From NCBI GenBank assembly GCA_905221605.1, contig CAJNDS010001112.1, positions 2,966,050 through 2,996,049 on the forward strand: a stretch of DNA of 30,000 nucleotides, written 5' to 3'. This stretch comes from Symbiodinium natans (taxonomy: Eukaryota; Sar; Dinophyceae; Suessiales; Symbiodiniaceae). Under the pieces are notes generated by a model. The model was not told where the DNA came from and ran no database searches. It worked only from the letters and a program-made list of their open reading frames with translations. Both the position numbers and the translations under genes were made by a program. The stretch's first letter is position 1. Every line of letters begins with the position of its first letter. This document shows positions 18,580 to 27,761 of this stretch, one piece after another.

Positions 18580-21199
18580 TGTCGATCAGTCCGATCCTAT
18601 CTACGAAACTCCCAAGCGACGCAATCCCTCACAGTCTTTGTGAAGGCTTGGGCCAACGCCTGCGACGGGAGCAATTGAAAGCTAGAGAGGTCGCATCAAT
18701 GAAAGTACACGCAGCAAGCAAGCAAATGCAAGGCAAAAGCCTGCACACGCTTGTACAGATCACTGCACATCACATTAGGGTCTCTGAATGAGGTGCGAGT
18801 GTCAAAACTGAGGGCATGAGTCACAGCGTCGGGTCGGGCCTCCAACCACTCCCTCGCGCTTCAAAACGCTACATTCTCTGCACTTGGATTTGAGCCTGGC
18901 CTGAAGTCATAGAGGGTGGTTACGACCGGTCACAACCCAAGGCAAGGTGTTGAAAAAGACCATGCCCTGTTTCCTCCACCCGGCAGAGAACGACCTCAAA
19001 TCCATCAGCTTAAGGTTAAAGCCTGCCGAAGCTGCTCCACAGGGTTCCTACTACCTCACTAAGGATCAGACATGCTTCGCGGCCTTTCCGAGCGGGAGCT
19101 AGAGAGAAGGGAGGGAAACAGCAAGAAAAGAAACCGACAGCCCATGCAGACGGGTTTCTACTGCCGCCCGGCCGAGATCTTGAGTGAACCACGCCCACAA
19201 GGACCTATCTCATGCAGCGCGGCACATTCGGGAAGTTCATCTTGCGCCCCCCCCTTTTCTGCTCAAAGAAACCGAGGTCACCGCATGAGCCCTTCAGAGT
19301 GCAAGTTGCCGGAGCACTCGACAGGCTGTTGCAACCAGTCCATCAGACCCGGGCATTTGCCTGTTCAGTATCACAAAGGTTGCGCATGTGCGAGGGGCTG
19401 TTTTGCGTCTGTGCTCCGCGTTCTCAAACCTGCATGGTATCCCCCCTCGACTGTAAACCCTGACCCAAACCCTTAACCTTAAACTCAGCACGAACCAGGA
19501 CGAGAGGGGCAACCCAAACCCGGAACCCAACCCCTAAACCCGCCATGAACCACAGGTCATGAACCACAGACCATGCAAGAGAAGGGGGGGCATGCCATGT
19601 GGGGGGAGGAGGGTGCGTGAATGCGGGCACATATTGGGGCATGGCTCGGATTCACAATGTTTACTGCTCGTGCACTTGGGCTGCATGTAGCAAATGCGCA
19701 CCTGCGAACTCCAACTTGCCTGATGGCTCTTCCGCACGAGCCTGAGCTCTTCAGTTTGTCTTTGCTCACGCGGGAAACAAGGTTCTGAGAGAATCTGAAA
19801 GGATCTGAAGCCGAGGGCGGCTCCAGGAATGCACCGGGAAAGCCGCTGAGTCGTGCCCGAGCGACCCAGGCATGGGGCTCCTGCACCAGGAGGAGCACCT
19901 GAAAAGGGATGGTGAGCTCTGCGGCATAGTGACAGTGTGCAGCTAACAAGACACGCTGCATGCATGGGCTGCTGCCAGTTTGTGCCGATCCTCATGCGCG
20001 CCATCACTCTCCGATCTCCGTGACTACAGCGCAACACTCTGATGAAAGGTGCTGCGCACTGCTGCCTCCACAGTGCGCTTCTCCAGCAGAGCCGCCAGCT
20101 CCAGACTTGAGACGGTGACCTAAGAAAGCTCAGGTCCGCTCAGCCTCCTCGACTTCCTTGCTGTCATGTTCGGCTACGGGCAGCATCGGCTGCAAAGTTG
20201 TCACGGATCCAGCGCTGAGCAACCCTGTTCACAGGCAGCACACCGTCTCTTGCTGGCAACCGAAAGATATGTTGCAACATATTCCTGCACGTAGCATGTG
20301 CAAAGCATAAACAGCACAATCACTGAACGGGGCGCCTGTCCATGCACGGCCTACCAAATCTCACGGAAGCAGCTGCGCAAACCTTGAAGCTCGGAACGTA
20401 CTGGGCATGGCCTCACAGCCATCCCCGAACCAGCCAACGCATCGCAAACGAAGACACCTGCGCAACTGCAACGTGTTCAGGTGGTGTCAAGCAGCCACGA
20501 GAAATGGCCTGTAAACTTGCCACGGACATGGGTATCCAGGAGCAAGCGTGAGCCCAGCGTCTCCTTGCAGCTTGAAGATTGGCTATTGCTAGCTTGTCTC
20601 CCAACTCCAGCGATATCAAGTCCCCGCACCAGGTCCTCCAATTCCGATGTGGCTGGTAGCTTCAGCCGGGCAAGCTGATTCAACCATGGATTCTGAGACG
20701 AGCTCCTGGCTCACAGGCTCGCCAAGTCCAACCTACAGCCCCCAAACAGCTAAGTCACAAGCAGCTCTCCTCCTGGAGCAGCTCTGCCAACTGGACGCTG
20801 TGTATGCCGTGTGGGCCTGCTGGGTGAACCTTAGCTCGGCTGCGGGTTTGGGAGATGCCACAGCAGCTGCTGGCCGAGCTTCCGGCGGGGCAAAGTGGAC
20901 CCCAACATCCTCGGAGTTGCATGAGATCCAGCCTTGCCAGATCTTGGCTTTACATCTGTGACTAAGACAGTAGAAACAGTAAGATCCTAAGGCATGCGTA
21001 GTGGCACACTGCTATAACAATCCACCACAAAGGATGGCCTTGCTCAGACTCCACTCGCCCATCCTGCGAGCCCAGTGCAGGGGCAATCAAAACTCGTCCG
21101 GCTCGGCTCAAGCGGCCTCCACCACTTTGCGACCTAGGCATGTGTGCTCTCTCATTCTATCAATTCCGACTTTTTCTCTTTTTTGGGGAGTGCCTTCAG
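18580..21199. other. Gene-poor interval upstream of the coiled-coil gene
   Basis: No gene can be modelled in 2.6 kb. Exon-like but unsupported minus frames occur at about 19,720-19,830 (FRSFQILSEPCFPREQRQTE) and about 20,590-20,680 (LKLPATSELEDLVRGLDIAG). Both would fit a minus-strand gene in line with their neighbours. A telomere-like patch is listed separately. Confidence 0.3.
19453..19543 (-). repeat. Spread-out degenerate telomere-like patch
   Basis: GTAAACCCTGACCCAAACCC, TTAACCTTAAAC, ACCCAAACCCGGAACCCAAC and CCCTAAACCC occur within 90 bp. Most are one or two changes from CCCTAAA heptamers. It looks like an old, decayed array. Confidence 0.6.
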
Positions 21200-21381
21200 T
21201 GGCAACTCAGGCCAGCTCATCTCAAATAACTGTGCGCCAGAAGGTCAGCAAGGACAACCTTGCAGAGGCGGAATATGCGAGCCGAGACTTCTACCTCGAC
21301 ATGCGCGCCCTGTTGGTGCGAAGAGCTGACCGCTTAAACATTCTCAGCATCTTATCTGATGACACCATAAACCATGCTCAG
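21200..21381 (+). CDS. Exon-like segment of an unidentified plus-strand gene
   Basis: A strong polypyrimidine stretch (TTTTTCTCTTTTTT, then TGCCTTCAG at 21,191-21,199) precedes an open frame reading SSQITVRQKVSKDNLAEAEY, then FYLDMRALLVRRADRLNIL and SDDTINHAQ, closed by CAG|GTCAGC (exon end 21,381). Length 182 bp. The minus strand is not open here, which supports the plus reading. The helix-rich, charged composition fits a soluble protein or the start of a repeat domain. Partner exons were not found. It runs opposite to its neighbours. Confidence 0.4.
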
Positions 21382-22278
21382 GTCAGCAAGGGTTCGCGTT
21401 CGCACGAAATAGACATGTGGAAAATGTGGACATGTGGAGATGTATTGCTCCAATGGACTAGCATTAGCAGAGTACACGAACACGCGGTGCTGAACAGCAC
21501 AAAGCATCAACGGGCATCTTCTTTCCACCTGCTGAGTACATTAAGCAAAATAAACAAATGACACCTTAGGCCCAGGAGGCCAGGCCGCACAAACGTCGAA
21601 GTGTTGCTTGGACATGCCTGGAAGCCTGATGAAGTCAACTGCTTGCGGCCCACGTGGCTGGTCGCTGCGGGAAGGGAGTGAAGGCCACCAAGTCACCGGG
21701 CCCGATGACAGCCAGGATCTCACCTCCACCCGACTCTACCCCCAAGGCCCCCAGGGCCTGGGATGGTTTGGGACGGAGCGCGGGTTTGCAGATGCTACGT
21801 TTTTTCAATCCGTGGCGCCTGGCCTTTCCCGCGCGGCGCCGTGCGGATGCTCAAGGGGACCTGCACCAGAACATGGTGGATGATCGCAGATGGCCCCGTG
21901 CCTCGTGAGCCTTGCAAAGGCATTGCCAACGCTCAACGCCGGCGGCACCCATTCTCCTTCAGCCTGGAGCTGGACAAGGCAAGAACGTATCCACCCATAA
22001 AGAAACAACGCCATATCCTTGTCCGATCTTTTCGGCCCGCATGAGAACACCTACTTTTGGGCGCTTCTCTGTCAAAGCGAACATACCTGATGGCAGGCTG
22101 CTCTGCTTCGTTCGCACTATGGATGCAAGGCCATCTTGTGACATCCAGTGATGAGTTACTTGTCGGCCGAGCCGTTCTGCATGCAGGCCATGTACATGGT
22201 GACGTCAATTTTTCTTGGAGAAGCTCTGGCCGGATACTGCACCAAGAGAGTTGTGAGGAACGCGTTGAAGCCGAGCAT
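21382..22278. other. Intergenic or unresolved, both strands open
   Basis: Overlapping frames occur on both strands (21,608-22,151 + ; 21,805-22,337 -). The plus frame from 22,148 contains CMQAMYMVTSIFLGEALAGY, which would be a membrane helix, but it has no confirmed start or splice sites. No gene is claimed. Confidence 0.25.
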
Positions 22279-22877
22279 TCACATCGTGAGATATTGTGAG
22301 CTTTTGCAGGCACGTCCCAACACGGACGGATGCTCAATGCTCAGGACCAGCTTTCTCACCGTGGCATCGCAAAACCTGCGGGATCCACTACCTGCCTTCA
22401 TAAAAAATTTTCTACTGGCAAGTACGTGCACACCCGCCTCCAGCAGAGACGTAGCCTCGATGCTCTCCTCAGCGTCCTCAGCTCAATGCAACAGCAAGTG
22501 GATGCCTTGCTCAATCTTGTCGTCCTGGATCCAATATGACTGCGACAAGCAGCTCGGAGCATAGCTTCCAACACGGGACGAACTCCGGCAGCCGAAATGG
22601 CCGAATGGGTGCTGGGCTCGCCTCTGGCCAACGATGCCAGCGCGGCCTCACGACACATGGTGTCTGGCCAAGGCTGCGACGCGTTCTCCAACCAAAACAT
22701 GAAGACGCAGCGACGCACATTAAGACCATCTACTAGCCTACTAGCAAAGCTACGTGGGAACACATGCTCGAGCTGTCGAGTTTCCGCTGCTCGGCGGCGC
22801 TCCTTGCTTGTGTCTGAATGCAGCAGATGCACCAGTCGCTCGATCGCGCCTGCGCGCCATATCTGACGACAAACCAC
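22279..22877 (-). CDS. Downstream ARM-repeat exons of the dioxygenase-ARM gene
   Basis: After an acceptor AAAG|GTGGTT (22,877) the minus frame reads CRQIWRAGAIERLVHLLHSD, then SKERRRAAE: one ARM repeat that continues the register of the exon ending at 23,032. About 140 bp further, in the same frame, EAALASLARGEPSTHSAI and SAAGVRPVLEAMLRAA give another ARM-type repeat; the 47 codons between look unlike ARM and may be an intron with a non-GT donor. In a shifted frame EDAEESIEATSLLEAGVHVL and RFCDATVRKLVLSIEHPSVL lead to a TGA at 22,279-22,281, a plausible last exon. The ARM assignment is good; exact junctions are tentative. Confidence 0.5.
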
Positions 22878-22986
22878 CTTTCTTTGATGCAGAAGCACAC
22901 CGTCGAGTTCTTAAATTGGGCATGTTGTGCTCTGACCTTTCGCATGCACCCAACATCTCTAAACCCATTCGGCAAAGAACAAAGGC

Positions 22987-24282
22987 TTAAGGCTTAGGTT
23001 GTATGCAGACTCTGCAGTTGGGGGCAGGCACCGGATCAGTCGCGAGGTTGGATAACGTGCAGGCAGACCAGATGCGTTGCTTCGGCTTGGCCCCTTCCAA
23101 ACACTTCACCAGCGCCGACACGGCACCAGACATGCTGATCAAGTGCTTGTTCGCTTCGTTGTTCGCCGACAGATTGCACAACGCCGATGCGGCTTCTTCG
23201 GCCTCCAAATCCTGCTCAGAAGACAACATTTCCACCAACGTCGGAATAGCACCCAAACCTGCAATCATGGCCTTATTCCTAGAGTTGTTTGTAGCCAAGC
23301 GCGCCAAGGCAGCGGCGGCCCAACCACGCTCTTTACTGAGTGGGGGAGCTGGTGTTCTCAGCATGTTCACCAGCAGTGGCAATGCTCCAGAATCCACGAT
23401 GGTTGTTTGATTGGAAGCACTGCTAGCCGCCAGGCAGCCCACTGTGAAAGCCGCACGTTCCCGTTCGTCCATGCCGCTTGATGACAGCATGTGTGCCAGT
23501 GCTTGCGCCTGCTCCTCGTCGATTGTACACGTTGCATGCGCTGCCGAAGTTGCCAAAGCAATAGCTTTTTGACACCTGGCAGTGCTCCTTTCTGCGTGGG
23601 CCACATGTTGCTTTGGCCGCTTGGGCCGTTTTTGGCAAAAGACAACAAGCACCCACCGCTCCCCGCTTGTGACCGGAAGCGATTGATGCCATACCAGATG
23701 ATCCAACATGCACAAATCACCAGTTTCAAGAGCATAATCCGTGTAGTCACGACTGTTTTCTGAATCCCAGACTCTCACACCGCCGCCGGTGAATCTTTCA
23801 CTATGCAATTGCAAGATGAAGGACGCATCAACATGCGGCCCATCCACATGCCGAGTGAGGTGTGTCTCTCCACGATGGACGCTGTAGCGGGTGACGAATG
23901 TTTGCACACGATGCAACTCGAAAGCACTGAACTCCGGATGGCGCGCCAGCCACCATGTGCACAACCGTTCCGTCAATCCGTCCAACAATGGTTGCAGTAC
24001 CACAGCCATGGGGGGGTGTACAACCGCGCCAGGGACCATCGCATCTGGAAGGTCATCTAATTCTGCATAGCAGGAGATGTTCCATTGGCCTGTTGCGTCC
24101 AGGTACGATGTCCGACACGGCATGTACACTTCCTTGATTGCAGGCACCAAGGCAATCAGTCGTTGCTCTAATCCTGTTCGTACCACGCTAACCTTGACTC
24201 GTTCATTGTCGGCATAATGAGTCTCTTGGCGTCGATGGCAGCAGCTTGTGAACGTCCAAACACGTTTTCGCTTTTGACCCAT
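22987..24282 (-). CDS. 2-oxoglutarate/Fe(II) dioxygenase fused to ARM repeats
   Basis: 431 codons in one open frame, ATG at 24,282. Residues about 85-217 are a 2OG-Fe(II) oxygenase double-stranded beta-helix of the prolyl-hydroxylase type: LTRHVDGPHVDASFILQL gives the iron-binding His145-x-Asp147, FTGGGVRVW follows, and LDHLVWHQSLPVTSGERW supplies the distal His199 and the 2OG-binding Arg209. From about 250 on come ARM repeats (IVDSGALPLLVNML; AGLGAIPTLVEMLSS; ISMSGAVSALVKCLEG), each about 41 residues. The N-terminus is basic (GQKRKRV), with no signal peptide, so a cytosolic or nuclear protein is likely. The last 14 codons are probably intron read-through: a donor CCG|GTGCCTG sits at 23,032/23,031, and ARM repeats resume at 22,877. 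Expected chemistry is hydroxylation of a protein side chain, with ARM repeats binding the substrate; this is inference. Confidence 0.8.
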   Translation of the reverse strand: MGQKRKRVWTFTSCCHRRQETHYADNERVKVSVVRTGLEQRLIALVPAIKEVYMPCRTSYLDATGQWNISCYAELDDLPDAMVPGAVVHPPMAVVLQPLLDGLTERLCTWWLARHPEFSAFELHRVQTFVTRYSVHRGETHLTRHVDGPHVDASFILQLHSERFTGGGVRVWDSENSRDYTDYALETGDLCMLDHLVWHQSLPVTSGERWVLVVFCQKRPKRPKQHVAHAERSTARCQKAIALATSAAHATCTIDEEQAQALAHMLSSSGMDERERAAFTVGCLAASSASNQTTIVDSGALPLLVNMLRTPAPPLSKERGWAAAALARLATNNSRNKAMIAGLGAIPTLVEMLSSEQDLEAEEAASALCNLSANNEANKHLISMSGAVSALVKCLEGAKPKQRIWSACTLSNLATDPVPAPNCRVCIQPKP

Positions 24283-24929
24283 TGCAATGTTTAGTGGCTA
24301 CCAGACAACCAAACATGTCATGCACATAAACAATAGTGTACAAGGCACATGAATAATTATGGGTGGCTATGGGTGGCTCGTACTTGTTGCATGCATTGCG
24401 CTCGCCGACAATCACATGTCCTTGCTGTTGGCAACATACAACAGTGGGCTCATTGCTGCCAGGGAACTTGACTCCGCACGTCACAAGTACAAACCGGAAC
24501 CCTTTCGACTGATGGCCTTGGCACACTTTGCCTGCCTCGCGGCCGTTCTTTGGCATGGCTGCTGCCATTCCCTGCTATTCTCCAGTGCAGCAAACACAAC
24601 ATGTCGAAATGGTTGAATGGTTGGCTGCGGTGCGATTCTTGCTACAAGCTGTTTCGGTGAATTTGGGGTGGTGTGTGGTCTTTCTTCTGCGATTCGGCTC
24701 GATCGCAAGGAGACATTGCACAAACAGCTTCTGCAGATACCGAATCTTGCATGCAGTTGTTTATCAAAGATTTCCTGCAACCGCAGTTATCTCATCCTTG
24801 TCAAAAAACACATGAAAAGTCACGAAACCTAGACATGGAAAGGACTGGCAACACGGAGCAAGGGCGCCCAGAACAAGAAAAGCTTCCAAGCCCTGACCGG
24901 CATTACGTCATAGGGCGGCTCGCAGCATG
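24283..24929. other. Upstream of the dioxygenase gene, nothing firm
   Basis: Minus-strand reading just upstream of the ATG offers a TTTGGTTGTCTGGTAG acceptor about 20 bp before the start, suitable for trans-splicing. Frames on plus (24,359-24,616; 24,528-24,832) have membrane-like stretches but no support. A perfect 10-bp tandem duplication (ATGGGTGGCT twice) lies at 24,359-24,378. Confidence 0.35.
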
Positions 24930-25282
24930 GCGGCCACGGCGCGGGCGCGGTCCACGGCCGCGGCGCCAGCGGCGCCCACGCCCGCCAAGCGCATGTACGC
25001 GCCGGACCCTTCCCTGGTACACTGCGTGGTGCAGCCGCCCAGGGATGGGCACGTCGCTGGTGGGGGGCATTGGCCGTTGCCGTCCAGCGAGCGGCCTGCA
25101 GCGCCGTCCTTGGCGTCCGGACGATGCCCCCGCTGCCTGCAGCTGACAGCGACGTGCCGCTAGCCGAGGTCCTCCAGTACGCGGCGGACACGGCGCCCAG
25201 CAGGCTGCCGCTGCTTTGAGGGGTTTGCCGGGGACTTGGACATTTGACACGCGGGTGGAAAACAGGCGCGACCAAAAAAAAA
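24930..25282 (+). mobile_element. Retroelement piece E: RT C-terminus with 3' end and A-tail
   Basis: The plus frame ending with TGA at 25,217-25,219 reads GWARRWWGALAVAVQRAA, later DVPLAEVLQYAAD and PSRLPLL before the stop. This is the C-terminal end of a GC-rich non-LTR retrotransposon polyprotein, related to pieces A-D (piece B also ends in SRLP plus two residues before its stop). After a 54-bp 3' UTR come GGCGCGACC and nine A (25,274-25,282), the apparent end of the element. The 5' limit (about 24,930) is where similarity to the family fades. The copy is a 5'-truncated remnant. Confidence 0.6.
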
Positions 25283-25556
25283 TGAGCCTTGTCGCACTCG
25301 GTGTCCCATTCGGTGCCCGGGAGTTTGTCGATGCCCACTTGCGTAATGTCAGCTCCACCACCACTGCAGAGTGCATGCATTTCGGCCTACGTGCTTCGGT
25401 GGTCGCCCGTGCCTTGGCGACCAGCCTGCTCTCGCTGCCACTCGCCGGCGGCCGAGCATGCCTTGACCGACCCCTACAAAAACTTGGTCGAACCTGCACA
25501 GGGACCGCGTGACCGGCGTAACAAGGTGCGGGAAAAAACAAACAAAAACAAAACCT
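25283..25556 (+). mobile_element. Retroelement piece D: internally deleted copy
   Basis: It starts directly after the A-tail of piece E. SLVALGVPFGAREFVDAHL matches LVALGSPVGTREFVAAKL in piece C (region just after the RT palm). About 30 codons later RALATSLLSLPLAGG matches RSFASSLLELPLAG near the C-terminus of piece B, so several hundred codons are missing between them while the frame stays open. It ends with AAGGTGCGGG and an A-rich tail (25,533-25,553), the same end motif as pieces B and E. Confidence 0.6.
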
Positions 25557-25689
25557 CCCCCCGCAAAAATAACCCACAGTGCGCATGTCGGCGATTCCCC
25601 ACCTCCGGGAGCCGGAGCCAGATGGTGCCTGCTCCCGTTCTTGAGACCCCCACGGCTCCAGGCGCCGCCAGCCGGGGCCCGGCGCGCGC

Positions 25690-26448
25690 GCAGTGCGATG
25701 AGGCGCTGTACTAGACGCTGGGATTCGTCGTTCCAGCGCCCCCCGATTTCGGCAGCCAGCACGCACAAGCGATGCGGGCCCCCGCGAGTGAGCTCGGGGT
25801 ACCGTGCGAGCTTGCGTCGCTGCGCCACCGCCAGTGCGACGCCGTCCCTCTCAGGCGCTCCAGCTTGGGGGCTGCCATCGCGTCGCACGGGCGAAACTAG
25901 GGTCGCGTCGCAGCACATAGCCTCGCCACGCGCGCCAGCGCCGTGAATGACGAAGTCGAACCTGCGGCGATCATCGGCGGCCCCCAGGCGCCGTCGTATT
26001 GGCCAGCCACTGCTGTGGCGCCACTCGCCCCTCTGGCCCGATCGCCTCCCTGACAACCTGGATCCAAGCTCTCTCGGGCACAAAGCCGCGGCTCAGGCCC
26101 GTGCGCGGGCACGCCTCCCAGGTTGTCGACGACAGCGCGGCAGCCGGGCGCTCCGCCTGCTCCACACCGCGCACATCCGCGCACGTGTGAAAGGTAGGGG
26201 CAAACGCATTCGGCGCCGGAGCGCGAGGTGCATGAGGTCTGGCGCAAGCGTCGTTGCGGGGTCAGCAGGGATGGCGGCTAGCCATGCCCCTGCATGTGGA
26301 CCTGCCTGGGAACGGAGCAGCGCTCGGAAGACCCGCTCTCGGAAAGAAGTGTGGAGTGCGAGAGCAGCATCCCTTTGCCAACCATTCGCCCATGCGCCGG
26401 GCTCACCACGAACCTCTTGCGGCGGCGCTGTGCGCAGACACGCCTCCC
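25690..26448 (-). mobile_element. Retroelement piece A: RT connection and endonuclease-like region, inverted
   Basis: On the minus strand: GWQRDAALALHTSFRE, LLRSQAGPHAGAW, then frame changes, VVREAIGPEGRVAPQQWLAN, FDFVIHGAGARGEAMCCDAT, LVSPV, RKLARYPEL and EIGGRWNDESQRLVQ. The order D-A-T-L-V-S-P, YPEL, E-x-GGRW is shared with piece B and looks like a restriction-type (PD-D/E-XK-like) endonuclease domain at the end of such polyproteins; the catalytic assignment is inference. At least two frameshifts make it a pseudogene. It stops at about 25,690, before the family's C-terminus, and its start abuts piece B head to head. Confidence 0.62.
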
Positions 26449-27761
26449 ATCCGGGCCGGTGTCCCCATCCTTGCTCGTCGAGGTGGACTCGGCCTGCGTT
26501 CTGCATGTGCAGATCGTCCCGCTGCGCACTGGGCTTCCTGGTGTGACACCTTTCCTGTCATCCAGGCTCGGGCACCCGGGGCTGCTGAACGCTTGCTCAG
26601 TGCCCTCGATGGCAGTATCCCCCTGCCCTCTGCCGCCGCTGCTAACAGCGCGCGGGAGTGCGTTTGCGACCTTGGTTTCGCCGCGCCTGTGTGGCCGGCA
26701 GTCCTTGACATCGCGGCCGCTCCCCATCGCTCCCCCAGCACGAGAGGGAGGGGATGATCCTGGCAATGCCTTGCGGGGCTGGCAGCGGCGAGCCGCCCGT
26801 GCGTGCGATGAGCGCGCGTGCGAGACGCACCTTTCTGACCTTCCACCTGCGTCCCGCGCGCTGCTGCTCTCGCAAGCAAGGCCTCACTCTGCTCGCGCCT
26901 TCACCGTTTCGCCCACCCACGAGGCCGTGCGCATACCCAGTGCCCAGTTCCGTGTCCTTCTACTCCGGCGGCTGCGCCGGGCCCTCCCACTCGCTCCGCG
27001 GTCCTGCAGCTGTGGGGGTAGGCTGCCACCGGGCTGCCTGCGCCACGTCGGGGGTCCTCGCCGCGCGCGCCGCGCCGCTGGAACGAGCGGTCGCGCGTTT
27101 GCCGTGAGGGTGGCGCTCGCGTCGCGGGGAATGTGCGTGTCGCGGACATGAACATTGATGTGCCCGTCGCCGATGACCGGCAGATTGAAGTGGTCGCCAA
27201 CGGGCTCCCCCTGTGGCACGGTGCGCAACTCGCCCTCGATGCCACCCTTGTGTCGCCGCTGACGCGTGCAGGGGAACCCGACCCACGGGCTGACGTCGAG
27301 CCTGGCCACTGCGTCGCCGCGGCAGCCAGGCGCAGGAGGCAAGGCATGTATCCGGAACTGGAGCGGGCACGGCGCTGCCGCCTTGTCGTGATCGGGCTTG
27401 AGGTTGGGGGGCGCTTCGGTGCTGAAGCAGCCACTTTCCTCCGCTTGCTTGCGCGCCACCGGGCTGCAACTGTCCCAGCGCATTTGCGACCCGCGGCCCG
27501 GGCAGCATGGATCTCCCGCTGGACTGCGCTGCTCGCAGTGGCGGCGCGGCGCTCCTTCGCCAGCTCCCTCCTTGAGCTGCCCCTGGCGGGCGAGGCCAAC
27601 GGCGACGACAGCGAACCCGAGCTTCATGAGCTCCTCGCTGACGCGCGCTCGGAACGGCCGGTCGCTGCAAGCCGCCTCCCTGCCCGCTGACCTCTTTCCG
27701 GTGACCCCCGACGCTGTGACTTTCCGGCTGGCGGAGAAAAGGTGCGAGGAAAAAAAAAAAA
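26448..27761 (+). mobile_element. Retroelement piece B: RT C-terminal half with endonuclease-like domain and A-tail
   Basis: Plus strand, in order: VPILARRGGLGLRSA and AAHWASWCDTFPVI (frame 1), RALLLSQARPHSARAF and FRVLLLRRLRRALPLAP (frame 2), HRAACATSGVLAARAAPLER (frame 3), then VADDRQIEVVANGLPLWHGA, LALDATLVSPL, MYPEL and EVGGRFGAEA (frame 1) to TGA at 27,688-27,690. Three frame changes show it is dead. The end is intact: SRLPAR-stop, 59-bp 3' UTR, GGAGAAAAGGTGCGAGG and twelve A (27,750-27,761). Compared with piece A the same domains occur in the same order but the protein sequences are clearly different, so they belong to sister subfamilies. Confidence 0.68.

Noticed and set aside
24359-24616. 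Plus-strand frame with a membrane-like start (GWLVLVACIALA)
   Set aside because: Short, with no partner exons and an overlapping open minus frame; the start lies within a 10-bp tandem duplication.
24829-25766. Long minus-strand frames opposite pieces E and D
   Set aside because: They are antisense shadows of GC-rich plus-strand RT remnants. Only the part from 25,690 upward (piece A) has family motifs on the minus strand.
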